Positions 9,776 through 18,539 of a stretch of 21,167 bases of DNA are shown in pieces. The stretch lies in contig JASAOO010003086.1 in NCBI GenBank assembly GCA_030849075.1, forward strand, positions 1-21,167. The letters are read 5' to 3'. The position numbers and the translations under genes are program-made. The notes beneath the pieces were generated by a model. That model was not told where the DNA came from. It saw only the letters and a list, made by a program, of their open reading frames with translations, and did not search any database. Within the stretch, counting starts at the first letter, position 1, and the number at the start of each line of letters is the position of its first letter. The stretch comes from Zelonia costaricensis (lineage: Eukaryota > Euglenozoa > Kinetoplastea > Trypanosomatida > Trypanosomatidae).

Positions 9776-12700
9776 TGCAGCGCATGACTCCGCTGGGGCT
9801 CGTGGTGACCCTCCCGGGGCCGGCGCCGCTGATGTTCTTGTCGCCCAAGACGCCGCTGGAGGCGCCGCTGCCGCGCGTCTTCAGTGACTCGTCGAGCACG
9901 TCGGTCGGCACGTCACCGACCTCGACGCCGTCCACCGCGCCGGCCACGCCGCTGTTCCACTCCGTCCTGGGCTCTGGCAGCGGCAGCAGCAACGAAGAGG
10001 AGGAGGAGAACGCTGTCGAGGAGGAGGCGATGATGGAGGACGGCACGGGCTGGCGGCACCCCCGCGTCGGCTCAACGTCGCCACGCGCCTTTGCGAATGT
10101 TGGCCGCGCCACTCGACACAGGCGCAGCTCGCTCAGTGTCAGCAGCGGCGGGAGCAGCTCACGTGCATTGCGTCGTGCCGCCGCGGGCCAGCGCTCCGCA
10201 GGTCCGTTGGGCGACGTCACGGCGCAGCCGGATCGCCAAGCGCGTCTCCGCCGCTCCCTCACCTCGGGCCCGCTCTTCTCCTTCGCGGCCGCCGTGCAGA
10301 TGATGATGGACCCCTCGGCACCGCTGACGTCGCTGCCCGTGCCGTCGGCTGCGCACGGCTCTCTCGTGTCCGGATCCACCTTCATGACGAGCTCGCCCAC
10401 GGCGCCCCACTCCGCCCCCTCCCTCGCCTCCCCCAACTCGCCCCGCACGACGCACGTGCCGTCCTCGAGGGTCCTGGCGGCGGAGTCCACATCCAAGGCC
10501 AGTGCGGCCGGTACGGCTGCCGCTGCCGCATCGACGTCAACCGGAAACGCCACGCCGCTGCCGCCCGCGTCCTCGGCGTCGGCGGGGGCATCGGCCGCGA
10601 AGGTGGGCACCGCCGCATCGTCGCTCGCAGTCGCGGCGCAGCGGTACCTCTCTCAGGCCACTCCACTGAGCCGCCGCACCTTCACCAGCGCCCTCGACTC
10701 GCGCGCTGCTGCTGCGACCCCGGGCGCGGCAGCCGTGGCCTCCGCGACGACGACGCCGTCCGCAGCCACTGCGTTGAGTGCTCTGCCAGGCGGCGCGCAC
10801 GCACCGCAGCGGCTCACGGTGATGCCGGGGGACGCCATGCCGAATGCCACGACTGCTGCACTGCGCGCGTCCGCCGCGGCCCCGCCACCCGCGGCTGCCA
10901 TCGCCGCGGCACCGCATACGGCGCCCATCGAGGGCACCTCGTCGAGCGGTGGGAAGTTCAGCCGGTGGTCCTCCAGCTTGGCGACGGCGCCGACGACGAC
11001 CACCGCCGCCGCACCCACCACCCGCGCGCCCGCGGCTGCGTCCTCGTCGACGTCGACACCAGCGCCCTCTTCCTCGCGGCACTTGAGGCAGCAGCAGGCG
11101 GTCGGTGGGGGCCGCTCACCGGCGGCGCCACCGCTCACGGTGAACACCGGCGCGGCCCCGGCGCGCTCGTCCTCCTTCTCCCCATCGCCCAAGTACCGCA
11201 GCGTCAACACGCCGCAGCGGTCACCCCCCGCGGGCTTCAAGCGGCAGTCCGGTCACGGCTTCAAGCACCACCGAACCGGCAGCAGCGGCAGCAGCAGCAG
11301 CGGCAGCGGCACTGCGCGGCGACACAGCAGCGGCAGCAGCGAGCGAGGCGCGGTGCCGTACCGGGCGATCCCTCCAACGACGTCGAGCGCGCGGGAGCAC
11401 GGCGGCACCCCGCTCGGGCTGCACAGCGCGAGCGACTCGGCGAAGCGCGGACGCCGGTCCAGCACCTGCTTCGGCGCCGGCGACGCGGGCTTCGTGAACG
11501 CCTCTCCGACGCACGGCAGCGGCGGCGGCGGCGGCAGCCGCCGGAACAGCACGGTGGTGCTGCTGGACAGCACGGGCCCGCATGCGAGCCCCTCTCCGCC
11601 GCTGCCGTCGTCAGCGACGAGCGCCGCGGCCGTGGCGGCGCAGAGCGGGCGACCGCCCACGCACGGCTTGAGGCCGGGCAGCGGGGGCGCGTTGGCGCGG
11701 CACAGCGTTGGTGTAGGCGGTGGCACGCACGCCGCCGCCTACGCCGCGTTCGCCGGCGCGCGGGAGCGTCGCAAGGGGTCGAGCGAGGGCAGCTTCGACA
11801 GCTCGTCCACGCACGGTACGCCGCCGCTGCACGCCACCGGGTCGTCGACCGCCGCGGGGAGTGAGGCCAGTGCGCTTGGTGCGGGTCTTCACAGGAGCGC
11901 GGAGACCGGCTCCACCGTTGCGCTGCACACCCTCCAGCACCCCGCATCGCTCTCGCACTTCCTTTCCGTCTCCGCCGCCACGAGCAGCGCCACCGCCTCG
12001 ACGCCGCTGTCGTTCAGCTTGATGGACCTCAGCGACGGGGGCGGCCCGCAAGCGCCGGAGCTGACCGAGGTCGCCACCGATCCAGCGGGGTCGGCCACGG
12101 CCGCCGTGGAGGTGGCGGTGCGTCGCCGTGGCAGCGTCGGTATCACCGGCCAGCACCCCTCCGAGACCCGCCCGGAGAGTGCGCCGCGCCGGTCCGGCAG
12201 CGCGGGGGGTCGTGGCAGCGGCGGTCGCCCCGGCAGCGCGACGGCGGTGCCGACGCACGAGGTGCCGTTCCAGCTATCCCCGCCTTCGTCCACCGTCCCC
12301 GCCGACCTCCCCCGGCGCGACGAGCGTCGCCGGCGCAGCGCTGAGGCGGCAGCCGCCACGGCGGAGCTGCACACGTCTGGCAGCAGCAGCGCTGGCGGCA
12401 GCGGGCACAGCGGTCTGGCGGGGGCGGGCCCGGGGCCCGGCTTTGACGCGGTGCGCAGCGGACTCGAGGTCGCGGGGGAGGGGGGGCCGCTCCCCGCGGT
12501 GATGGTGAACGCCGCTGCGGCTGCCGCGGCTGCTGCGGCTGCTGCCACGAACGCGATGCTCTCCTGCGACGCCGCCCCCGCCCTCTTCGACCTGTCCAGC
12601 CCCCTGGTGTTCCGTCACCTAGCCAACGACAGCTTTCAGAGTAGCGGCATCCCGGTGCTGCGGCTGGACGAGGAGCAGGACTCACCGCTGCCGCCGCAGC

Positions 12701-15700
12701 CAGGGACTCACCCGCATGCGATGGAGCTCGTGACCTCGCCGCTGCAGCCCCGGCCGCGTCAGCGCGGCGGGTCGGAGGTGGCGCGAGCTGCCGTGCCCCC
12801 ACCGCGTGCGCCGGTCTCGGCGCTGGAGGCCACCGCGCGGCGACTCGCTCGCGCGCCGTCCGCCGTCACGGGAACGGCAGCCGTGGCCATCCCGTCGCCG
12901 CCCATGACGGCGATACCATCCGCCAGCGCAGTAGCCGGGCACGCAGTGACCAGCGCGGCGGCACCGAGTGGGGCCTACAGCCTTCTCCGCGGCAGCGGTG
13001 CGGGTCGTGGCAGCGTCGCCGCCGCGGCAGCAACGGCGGCGGACAAGGGTGCCGGGGTGCACGGCAACGGCTCGGGCGCCGGGCGCTCCAACAGCCTGCC
13101 GCGGACGGGCTCGAACAGCCTCGACGCCTCCTTCTCCATAGGCGATGCGGTCGCCGCGTCGGCAGCCGGCGGGGACGGGGCGAGCGCGCAGCCGCCGTCC
13201 GCGAAGGGCCCCAGCGCTCGCCTGTCGCTTTCGCTGAGCCCGCGCCCGTCCCCGTCCCCGCGGCTGAGTGGCGTCGACTCCGACCTCGCCGCCGCATTCT
13301 CGCCGTACCCGGCATCAGCCAGCGGCGTGCGCGGTGGTGGCGGCGGCGGCGGCAACCCGAGCGTGCGCAATTCGTCCGAGCTGCCGAGCGGCACGCTGGC
13401 GTCGCTGCTGTACATCCCGCCGGAGCTGCGGCGTGGCCCGCAGTGGCGGCACCTGAAGCAGTACCTCGCCCCCGGCGCCTCCAGCCGCGCCAGCTCCGCC
13501 TCCCCGCCTTCGCCGCCTAGCGCGGCCTTGCATCTCGCGAGCAGCAGCAGTGGCGGCGGTGGCAACGCGGGGGGCCAGCGGGGTCCGGCCCAGCGCGGCT
13601 CCCCCGCGCATCGCTACCGCGGCAACGGATCTTCGTCCTCGTCGGGCTCGGTGCCGTCCTCTGTCACCGCCATCGCAGCCCTCCCGCTGAACGGGGGCAC
13701 CGCCACACCGGCACCCCTACCACTGCACGCCCCGCCCACCGACCCACCTCTGCAAGACGCCCGCCGAGCCTCGCCGCAGCACACGCGCCGGCTTGCGTCG
13801 ACCGCCACGGGCACCGTGGCGGCTGCGACCGCGGCCAACATCGCTGCGGTGGGGGGCGGCACGCTGCTCGCGGCCGGGGACAGCGACATGCGCAGCGCCC
13901 TGCAGACGACGCCGGTGAACCGCAGCTACAAGACGCTTTCGTACCAGGTGATTGGGATGCGGCCGCTGGGCGACGACACGAACGAGTTCTCGCTCGTCTC
14001 CGCAGTGAACAACGGCACGGTGGCGTCGGAGTGGCCAGGGGCGAACAACGCGAGCACGTCTGCCGTGACGCGCTGGAGTTCGAGCACGGCGGTCAGCGAC
14101 CTCGCCGCGCTCTCCGCGGCAGGCGTACACGGCGCCGTCGGCGATGGGATGGGCCGGCGGCCTCGTCGCAGCGCTGCCGGGTCCCTCTCCGGTGGTGGCC
14201 AAGACAGCAGCAGCGGTACGCGCAACAGCAGCGATGCAAGTCGAAACATGAACGGCACCGCCGCCGCGACCAGCACCGCCACGACGACGATAACCACAAC
14301 GACGACGTCCCTGCTGCGTAGCCGATCGCAGAGCTTTCTGCGCGTGCAGGCCACGGCGACAGAGCCGCCGACGCGGGAGAGGAAAGAGGGGGAGGGTGAA
14401 GGGTGCCCGACGGTGGCGCCGCAGAGCCACGTTACCTCTCCTGCGTTGGCTGCCGCTACCGCTGCCGGTGCTGCTACGGCTGCGAGCGCTGCGAGGCGGT
14501 CGGCTCTCGGTGACTCCGGCAGGGTGAATGACGGCGGCCAGGCGGCGGCGGCGGCGCTGTCGGTTGGGGTGGATGGCCTGCTGCTTCGCGTCCCGGCCGT
14601 ATTCTCTTCATCGAGCGATGGCGGTGTGGAGGGCGAGGGTGGCGAGGCCGGGAACGACTCGGCGGGTGGCGCGGCGCTGTCCCTGTCCTTCTCCTCCGTG
14701 GAGCTCGCCGCCACCACCCCCGAGGCGCTGCGGCGTCGCTTCTTCTCTGTGACAGCGTTCCACTCCACCCACATGGCCGGGCCCGAGCTGTCGACGGAGG
14801 AGAGCGCCACCGGCTCGGGGGAGGAGAGCCTGCGCCGCAACAGCAGCCCCAATCCAAGCTGTCACCGCTCCGCTGCCAGTGGCTCCGCCGTGCGTCCCAG
14901 TAGCCGCGCGCGCAGCAGCGTGAACAGCCCCTCCTCGACCTCGCCCCCGCACGCTGCCGCCGAGGACGCCGAACCCCAGGGGCGCTCGTCCGTGGCGTGG
15001 GGTAGTGGGAACGGTGGCAGCAGCAGCAGCGGTGGTGGTGGTGGTGGTGGCGGCGCGCCAGCGGGTGGGACGCGACGCGGACAGCTAAGCTTCGCGGCGC
15101 CGTTCCGCAGCCCCATCGCGGGTGGGATGGCGCGGGTGGCGGTACCCACGCTCGACGACGGAGCCGAGTACCGTCGCTCCTCCTTGATCGGTGGCGGCAA
15201 CAGCGGCATTGGGAGCCGCACGGGGCCGTACATGCGCGGCATGCAGCGTGGCAGCGTCGTGGACTCGCTCTCCTCGCCCCCTGCCGCGCCGCCGCTGGTG
15301 CCGGAGGGCGGCGGCGGCGACGTCGTCGTTGACTCGGCGGCGCAGCGACGGCTGCGTCGGTCGGGTCACACCAACGGTGCACGCGTTGGGTTCTCGCCGG
15401 AGCCCACGACGACGACAACGACAATGGCGAACGGGGCTATGGTCCCGGCACCGCAGCCGCAGCGGGCCCCCTTCCCGCATCACGCCGGTGCAGGGGGAAG
15501 CAGCACCTTCCCGGTCGACGGCGCGCCGCCACCACGGCCGCGCCAAATCGTCTCTCTTCTCCCGTCCTCTGGCATCGGCAGCAGCGGCGGTGGCCCTGCG
15601 CCCAACTCGCTGCGCCTCACAGGAGCGCGCCCCTCGCTCGCGTCGACCACGTCGGCCGATGGCAGCTCAAGTGGACCGAGCAAGCGGTGCGGCAGCACGA

Positions 15701-18081
15701 CTGCCGCGGCGTTGGCGTCTGGCAGCCACAACGCAAGCGACATGGTGGGGACGGCGATGGCGCCGCGCGCGCCGCAGCGGTCCAGCCTCGACGCGCTGAG
15801 CGTGATCAGCCCACCCGACACGGTCCAGTTTGCGGCCGACATGACCAGCAGGTCCACATCGCCGCTTTCGGGGGTGCTGGAGGTGGGTGACCGGCCCGTC
15901 ACCTCCGCCACCGACAGCCCAGGGAGCGCAGCAACGACGGAGGTGCCCGCAACGTCCACGGCAGTGGGCATGCTCAACACGACGGCGACGACGACATCGT
16001 CGAAGACGAACACGATTTCCAACACCAACATGCTAGTCAGCACAGCAGCGACCACGAGCGGCACCACCAAGAGCGACTCTACCACGACGGTAGAGGGCGG
16101 CTCAACTCCGCCGCACCACGCCCCCGCGGCAGCCTTGCCGTCCAGCCTCGCGCTTCTGCGCTTCGCCGAGGTCGATCCCGCCGGGGCCGCGCAGGCGGAC
16201 GGCGGGCTGGGCCACGGCAACGCGGCCCACCGGCCACAGTCCGCGGCCGCAAACATCGGTGAACCGTCATCGTGCGACAGCTTCAGCATCGTCGGCAACG
16301 AGCTCCGCTCCGGCACCGGCGCGCTGTCCCCGCCGCCACTCATGAGCCTGCCGCTGCTGCCACCGCCGCCACCACCGCCCGCGCCGCCGCGCCCGCATCC
16401 GCAGCGCCCCGACTCGCCGTCGCAGCGGCAGAGCGATTTCTCGATTACTGGGGCCGGCTCGGAGATGGTGCACCTCTTGTCCCCCTTGATGCGCGACGGG
16501 CACCCCACGCTGCCGGCCCCGCTAGCCCCAACGGAAAGCCGGGCCAAGGGCGAGCACGGTGCCGTGGTGGCGCCGGCCGCCTTAACTGCCGCTGCGGGTG
16601 CCCAGGCGGTGGCGAAGCGGCCGAACACGGTCACGTCCACCTCCGTGACACCCGTTCCCACGCTGCGCCTCTCCGCCGGCACCGCACGGGCGCCGCTGCA
16701 GCAGGCATCGCAGAGCGGCGGGGCTGGCGCTGCTGCGGCTGCGCGTCTGCGCGCAAACCCTGGCCCGGCTGTAGTGGGGCGCGGCTCTGCTGCTGACGCT
16801 GCTGCTGCTGTCGCGGCGGCAGCGGCCGGGCTGCAGACCGGCGGTGGTGCTGGCGCTGGTGGCGGCATGAGTAATGTCGTGAGCGCCGCGAATGAAGTGT
16901 CGACGACGTCGTCTTCGTCGTCGTCGACGTCGCGGTTGCCGCTGGCAGTGCCCATCACCGTTCACGGCAACGAGGCATCGCGGTACGGCAGCGAGGTCAG
17001 CATCGGAAGCAGCATCAACCATCTCCTTGCACTGCAGCGCGGCGGCGGTGGTCAGTCCGCGCCGTTCATGCTACCCAACTGCACCATGATGTCGTCCGTC
17101 GACCTGGGCAGCCCCAGCCAGAGCAATATGACCGCCGCCACGCTGTCCGCGGCGACGCCGTCGGTCAGCATCGCCCACGGCACAGCGAGCGCGTATTCCG
17201 GCACATCCCCCAGCGCGAACGCCGGTGCTGGGGCAGCTGGTGCGATGGCGACTTCCGCGGGTGGAAGGGCGGTGTCGCCGGTCGCCGCCACTGCGTCGCC
17301 GGTCTGCGTCGACCGCTTGGCGACTTCGAACGCGGCATCGGCGCAAGCCACGCCGGCCCTCGCCGACTCGGTGCTGACGACGACCACCACCAGCGCCGAG
17401 GAGCAGCGGCTCTTCATGACGCTGCTGGACTTCTCGGCACATCAGACGCCAGTTGCCACGCCAAACTTGCTCGCTGCCGGCGCCGACTCGCTGATCAACA
17501 GCGTCGGCCGGCTGCCGCGTGCCGTGGGGCCGGGGAGTGCAGATCAGGCCGCCACCGGCATCTCCCGCCCGCTCTCTGCCCGTCTTGCGCAAGGCGCGCG
17601 CGAGGCGGTGAGCGGGGGTGAGAGTGACGCGTCCTTCGCGCTCGCGACGCCGACGCTCAGTCCCACGCCAGCCACCTCGCCCTACGCCCGCACGGTGCGA
17701 CGCCATAGTAGCACCGGTGGCAACGGCCACGGCCACGGCGTCGGCTCGCTGGCGCAGCCCGCACCGACGAGCGGCGAAATGTCAAGCCTCGTCGTGGGCA
17801 TGCCAGCGCAGCCGGGGCCGTCGGACTCGCCGCCCGTCACCCCGCCATCGTCGACGTCCTCGGTGTTCCAGAGTCCGCCCGGGCGGTGGCGGTTGGTGAA
17901 CTCGTCGGCAGCGAGCCTGGGTGTGGGCAACCCCAGCGGGGGGTCCGGCAGCGCACAGTCCTCGCGCGCCACGTCCCCGCGCGCCACGTCCCCGCTGCTG
18001 CCCCACCCACCCGACAAGGCCCAGTTCGGCCTGGCGCCATCGCGGTCCAACCAATCCTCTGCGCGCTCGCAGCGTACGTAG
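2035..18081 (+). CDS. Giant low-complexity, predicted disordered protein (5,348 aa), function unknown
   Basis: I do not recognise this gene. The frame is open without interruption from ATG 2035 to TAG 18079-18081. The start is chosen because it is the first in-frame ATG, has A at -3, and is the only ATG upstream apart from the start-stop pair at 1091; the frame stays open upstream of 2035 but without an ATG, and the next in-frame Met is residue 121. The protein is mainly Ala, Ser, Thr, Gly, Pro and Arg, with no signal peptide, membrane anchor or folded catalytic domain visible. Visible elements include Gly78-84, a basic cluster at 394-400, polyGln at 1511-1516 and 2571-2580, an acidic cluster at 2653-2669, polyAla at 3493-3504, polyGly at 4333-4340 and polyPro at 4776-4782. 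About twenty Arg-Arg-x-Ser/Thr sites are spread along its length (for example Ser262, 1489, 1919, 2102, 2203, 3098, 3172, 3367, 4270, 4383, 5225). Short islands of ordinary composition occur at 1883-1911, 2543-2602, 3515-3552, 3787-3812, 3962-4000 and 5122-5162. By inference it may be a cytoplasmic or cytoskeleton-linked disordered scaffold, but no function is shown. The lack of a signal peptide and of a regular Ser/Pro repeat argues against a secreted proteophosphoglycan. Confidence 0.9.
2266..2286 (+). repeat. GGN run encoding seven glycines
   Basis: Residues 78-84 of the giant protein are consecutive Gly, encoded by GGT followed by GGC codons. Shorter Gly runs recur elsewhere in the protein, for example around 13336-13353. 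Confidence 0.9.
3214..3234 (+). other. Basic cluster in the giant protein (residues 394-400)
   Basis: The sequence RRRRDRR occurs at residues 394-400, preceded by a Ser-Thr-Pro-Ser-Pro segment and followed by SDSGSG. It could act as a nuclear localisation signal, an RNA or membrane-phospholipid contact, or a kinase docking region; the sequence does not decide between these. Confidence 0.5.
6565..6600 (+). repeat. First polyglutamine tract
   Basis: Five CAG and one CAA codon encode six Gln (residues 1511-1516), followed by Glu-Glu-Gln-Gln-Leu-Gln. The CAA interruption makes it less prone to slippage than the second tract. Confidence 0.9.
7681..7767 (+). other. Island of ordinary composition, residues 1883-1911
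   Basis: The stretch VVRVMELPAYRALLSATVDE and the few residues after it have mixed hydrophobic and charged residues, unlike the Ser/Ala/Gly background, and could form an amphipathic helix. An SSSRRGSVGR kinase-type site follows directly, centred on Ser1919. It could be a binding segment flanked by a phospho-switch. Confidence 0.4.
9661..9840 (+). other. Islands of ordinary composition flanking the second polyGln, residues 2543-2602
   Basis: The segment QAAYSLFRDIAVTHAMA lies just before the polyGln tract, and MTPLGLVVTLPGPAPLMFL just after it. The second part is hydrophobic but contains several prolines and is too short and broken to call a transmembrane helix. Together they resemble a helix-polyGln-hydrophobic module that might mediate self-association. 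Confidence 0.35.
9745..9774 (+). repeat. Pure (CAG)10 polyglutamine tract
   Basis: Ten uninterrupted CAG codons encode Gln2571-2580, followed by CTG CAG (Leu-Gln). Because all codons are identical the tract should be prone to replication slippage and is a likely site of length variation between strains. Any change in whole CAG units keeps the frame. Confidence 0.95.
9991..10044 (+). other. Acidic cluster, residues 2653-2669
   Basis: An Asn followed by a run of Glu, then a second Glu-Glu-Glu group and Met-Met-Glu-Asp, form the strongest negative patch in an otherwise basic or neutral protein. It lies about 70 residues after the polyGln tract and some 30 residues before an Arg-rich stretch (RATRHRRSSL), so intramolecular charge pairing is possible. 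Confidence 0.6.
12511..12546 (+). repeat. Polyalanine tract, residues 3493-3504
   Basis: Twelve consecutive Ala codons use a mixture of GCC, GCT and GCG, so this is an amino-acid repeat kept with varied codons rather than a recent simple-repeat expansion. It directly precedes the more complex island at 3515-3552. Confidence 0.9.
12577..12690 (+). other. Island of ordinary composition, residues 3515-3552
   Basis: The segment contains PALFDLSSPLVFRHLANDSF followed by SSGIPVLRLDEEQDSP. It mixes aromatic, aliphatic and charged residues and stands out from the low-complexity surroundings, so it is a good candidate for a conserved interaction segment. I cannot assign it to a known domain. Confidence 0.4.
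13084..13101 (+). other. 14-3-3 mode-1-like motif RSNSLP, residues 3684-3689
   Basis: Arg-Ser-x-Ser-x-Pro matches the classical 14-3-3 mode-1 consensus if Ser3687 is phosphorylated. A second basophilic site (RTGSNS) and the motif DASFSIG follow directly. Trypanosomatids do encode 14-3-3 proteins, but binding here is only a prediction. Confidence 0.4.
13393..13470 (+). other. Island of ordinary composition, residues 3787-3812
   Basis: The sequence TLASLLYIPPELRRGPQWRH continues into LKQYLA. It contains Tyr, Trp, Leu and basic residues in a spacing that could give two short helices separated by a Pro-Pro and a Gly-Pro turn. It is one of the least repetitive stretches of the protein and a likely conserved core. 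Confidence 0.4.
13918..14034 (+). other. Island of ordinary composition, residues 3962-4000
   Basis: The segment begins NRSYKTLSYQVIGMRPLGDD and continues through TNEFSLVSAVNNG to GTVASEW. The alternation of hydrophobic and polar residues suggests beta structure. I do not recognise a family. Confidence 0.4.
15031..15054 (+). repeat. (GGT)6-GGC-GGC run encoding eight glycines
   Basis: Six GGT codons and two GGC codons encode Gly4333-4340, directly after a run of Ser codons. The pure GGT part could slip in length without breaking the frame. Confidence 0.93.
16360..16380 (+). repeat. Polyproline run, residues 4776-4782
   Basis: Seven Pro follow Leu-Pro-Leu-Leu and are followed by APPRPHPQRP. 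Leu-flanked Pro runs of this type can bind profilin, SH3 or WW domains in other eukaryotes. A similar Pro run lies near 8383-8400 (PPQPPPPPP). Confidence 0.6.
17398..17520 (+). other. C-terminal island of ordinary composition, residues 5122-5162
   Basis: The segment begins EEQRLFMTLLDFSAHQTPVA and continues to LLAAGADSLINSVGRLPR. It is the most hydrophobic helix-like stretch near the C terminus, with the pattern RLFMTLLDF suggesting an amphipathic helix. It may be a docking helix. Confidence 0.4.
17964..17993 (+). repeat. Perfect 15-bp tandem repeat encoding RATSP twice
   Basis: The unit gcgcgccacgtcccc occurs twice in direct succession, giving RATSPRATSP near the C terminus. Each unit offers both a basophilic and a proline-directed phosphosite. 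The identical nucleotides indicate a recent duplication. Confidence 0.93.
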
Positions 18082-18539
18082 ACGAGATCGCAGAAGATGC
18101 GCAAGATCGTTGCCGAGCTGCACCGGCAGGGTCGTCTCTCTCGCGGTATGCTGCCGGCTAGTGTGGTGGATGTGTGCGTGCGTGTGTGTTTGTGTGTGCG
18201 CGGGGGTGCGAGGAGAGGCACGAGCCCCCAAAAGGGGGTTCACCGGATAGATGGGAAACGTGACGGGTACGGATACACACACGCGTCCCTCATCTCCTCT
18301 CTCACCCACCCCGGTGTGGCGGTCTCGCTGAACTTCTCCCGCCCCGCCCCCTTCCCCGCTCTTCGCTTGTTTCTTCACCTCGACGTCGTCTTGGCATCTT
18401 CTTTGACGGCCCACCTCCGTATGTGTGCGTGTGTGTGTGTGTGTGTGTGTGAATGTACATGGGTGTGGCTGGATCTGTGTCTGTGTGTGTGCACGTGTGC
18501 GTGTGTGTGTGACTCTCAAGGATACACAAAGGGAGTGCA
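18082..18539 (+). other. Probable proximal 3' UTR of the giant gene
   Basis: No credible gene is present. The stretch mixes TG-rich tracts (about 18165-18203 and 18421-18511) with a C/T-rich middle. It contains several + strand ATGs, unlike the region before the gene, and ORFs from them run through TG repeats as Cys-Val strings. Location just after the stop codon implies 3' UTR; the polyadenylation site is not visible. Confidence 0.7.
18421..18511. repeat. TG microsatellite block
   Basis: About eleven perfect GT units at 18429-18451 are followed by imperfect TG/TC/CG variants to 18511. It probably lies in the 3' UTR and is likely polymorphic. Confidence 0.9.

Noticed and set aside
9790..9840. 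Possible transmembrane helix in the giant protein
   Set aside because: The hydrophobic stretch is short and interrupted by several prolines, and no second segment or signal peptide accompanies it.
2035..18081. Proteophosphoglycan (ppg) identity for the giant protein
   Set aside because: Leishmania proteophosphoglycans are secretory, with Ser/Ala/Pro-type repeats. This protein shows no signal peptide, no GPI-type C terminus and no regular repeat.
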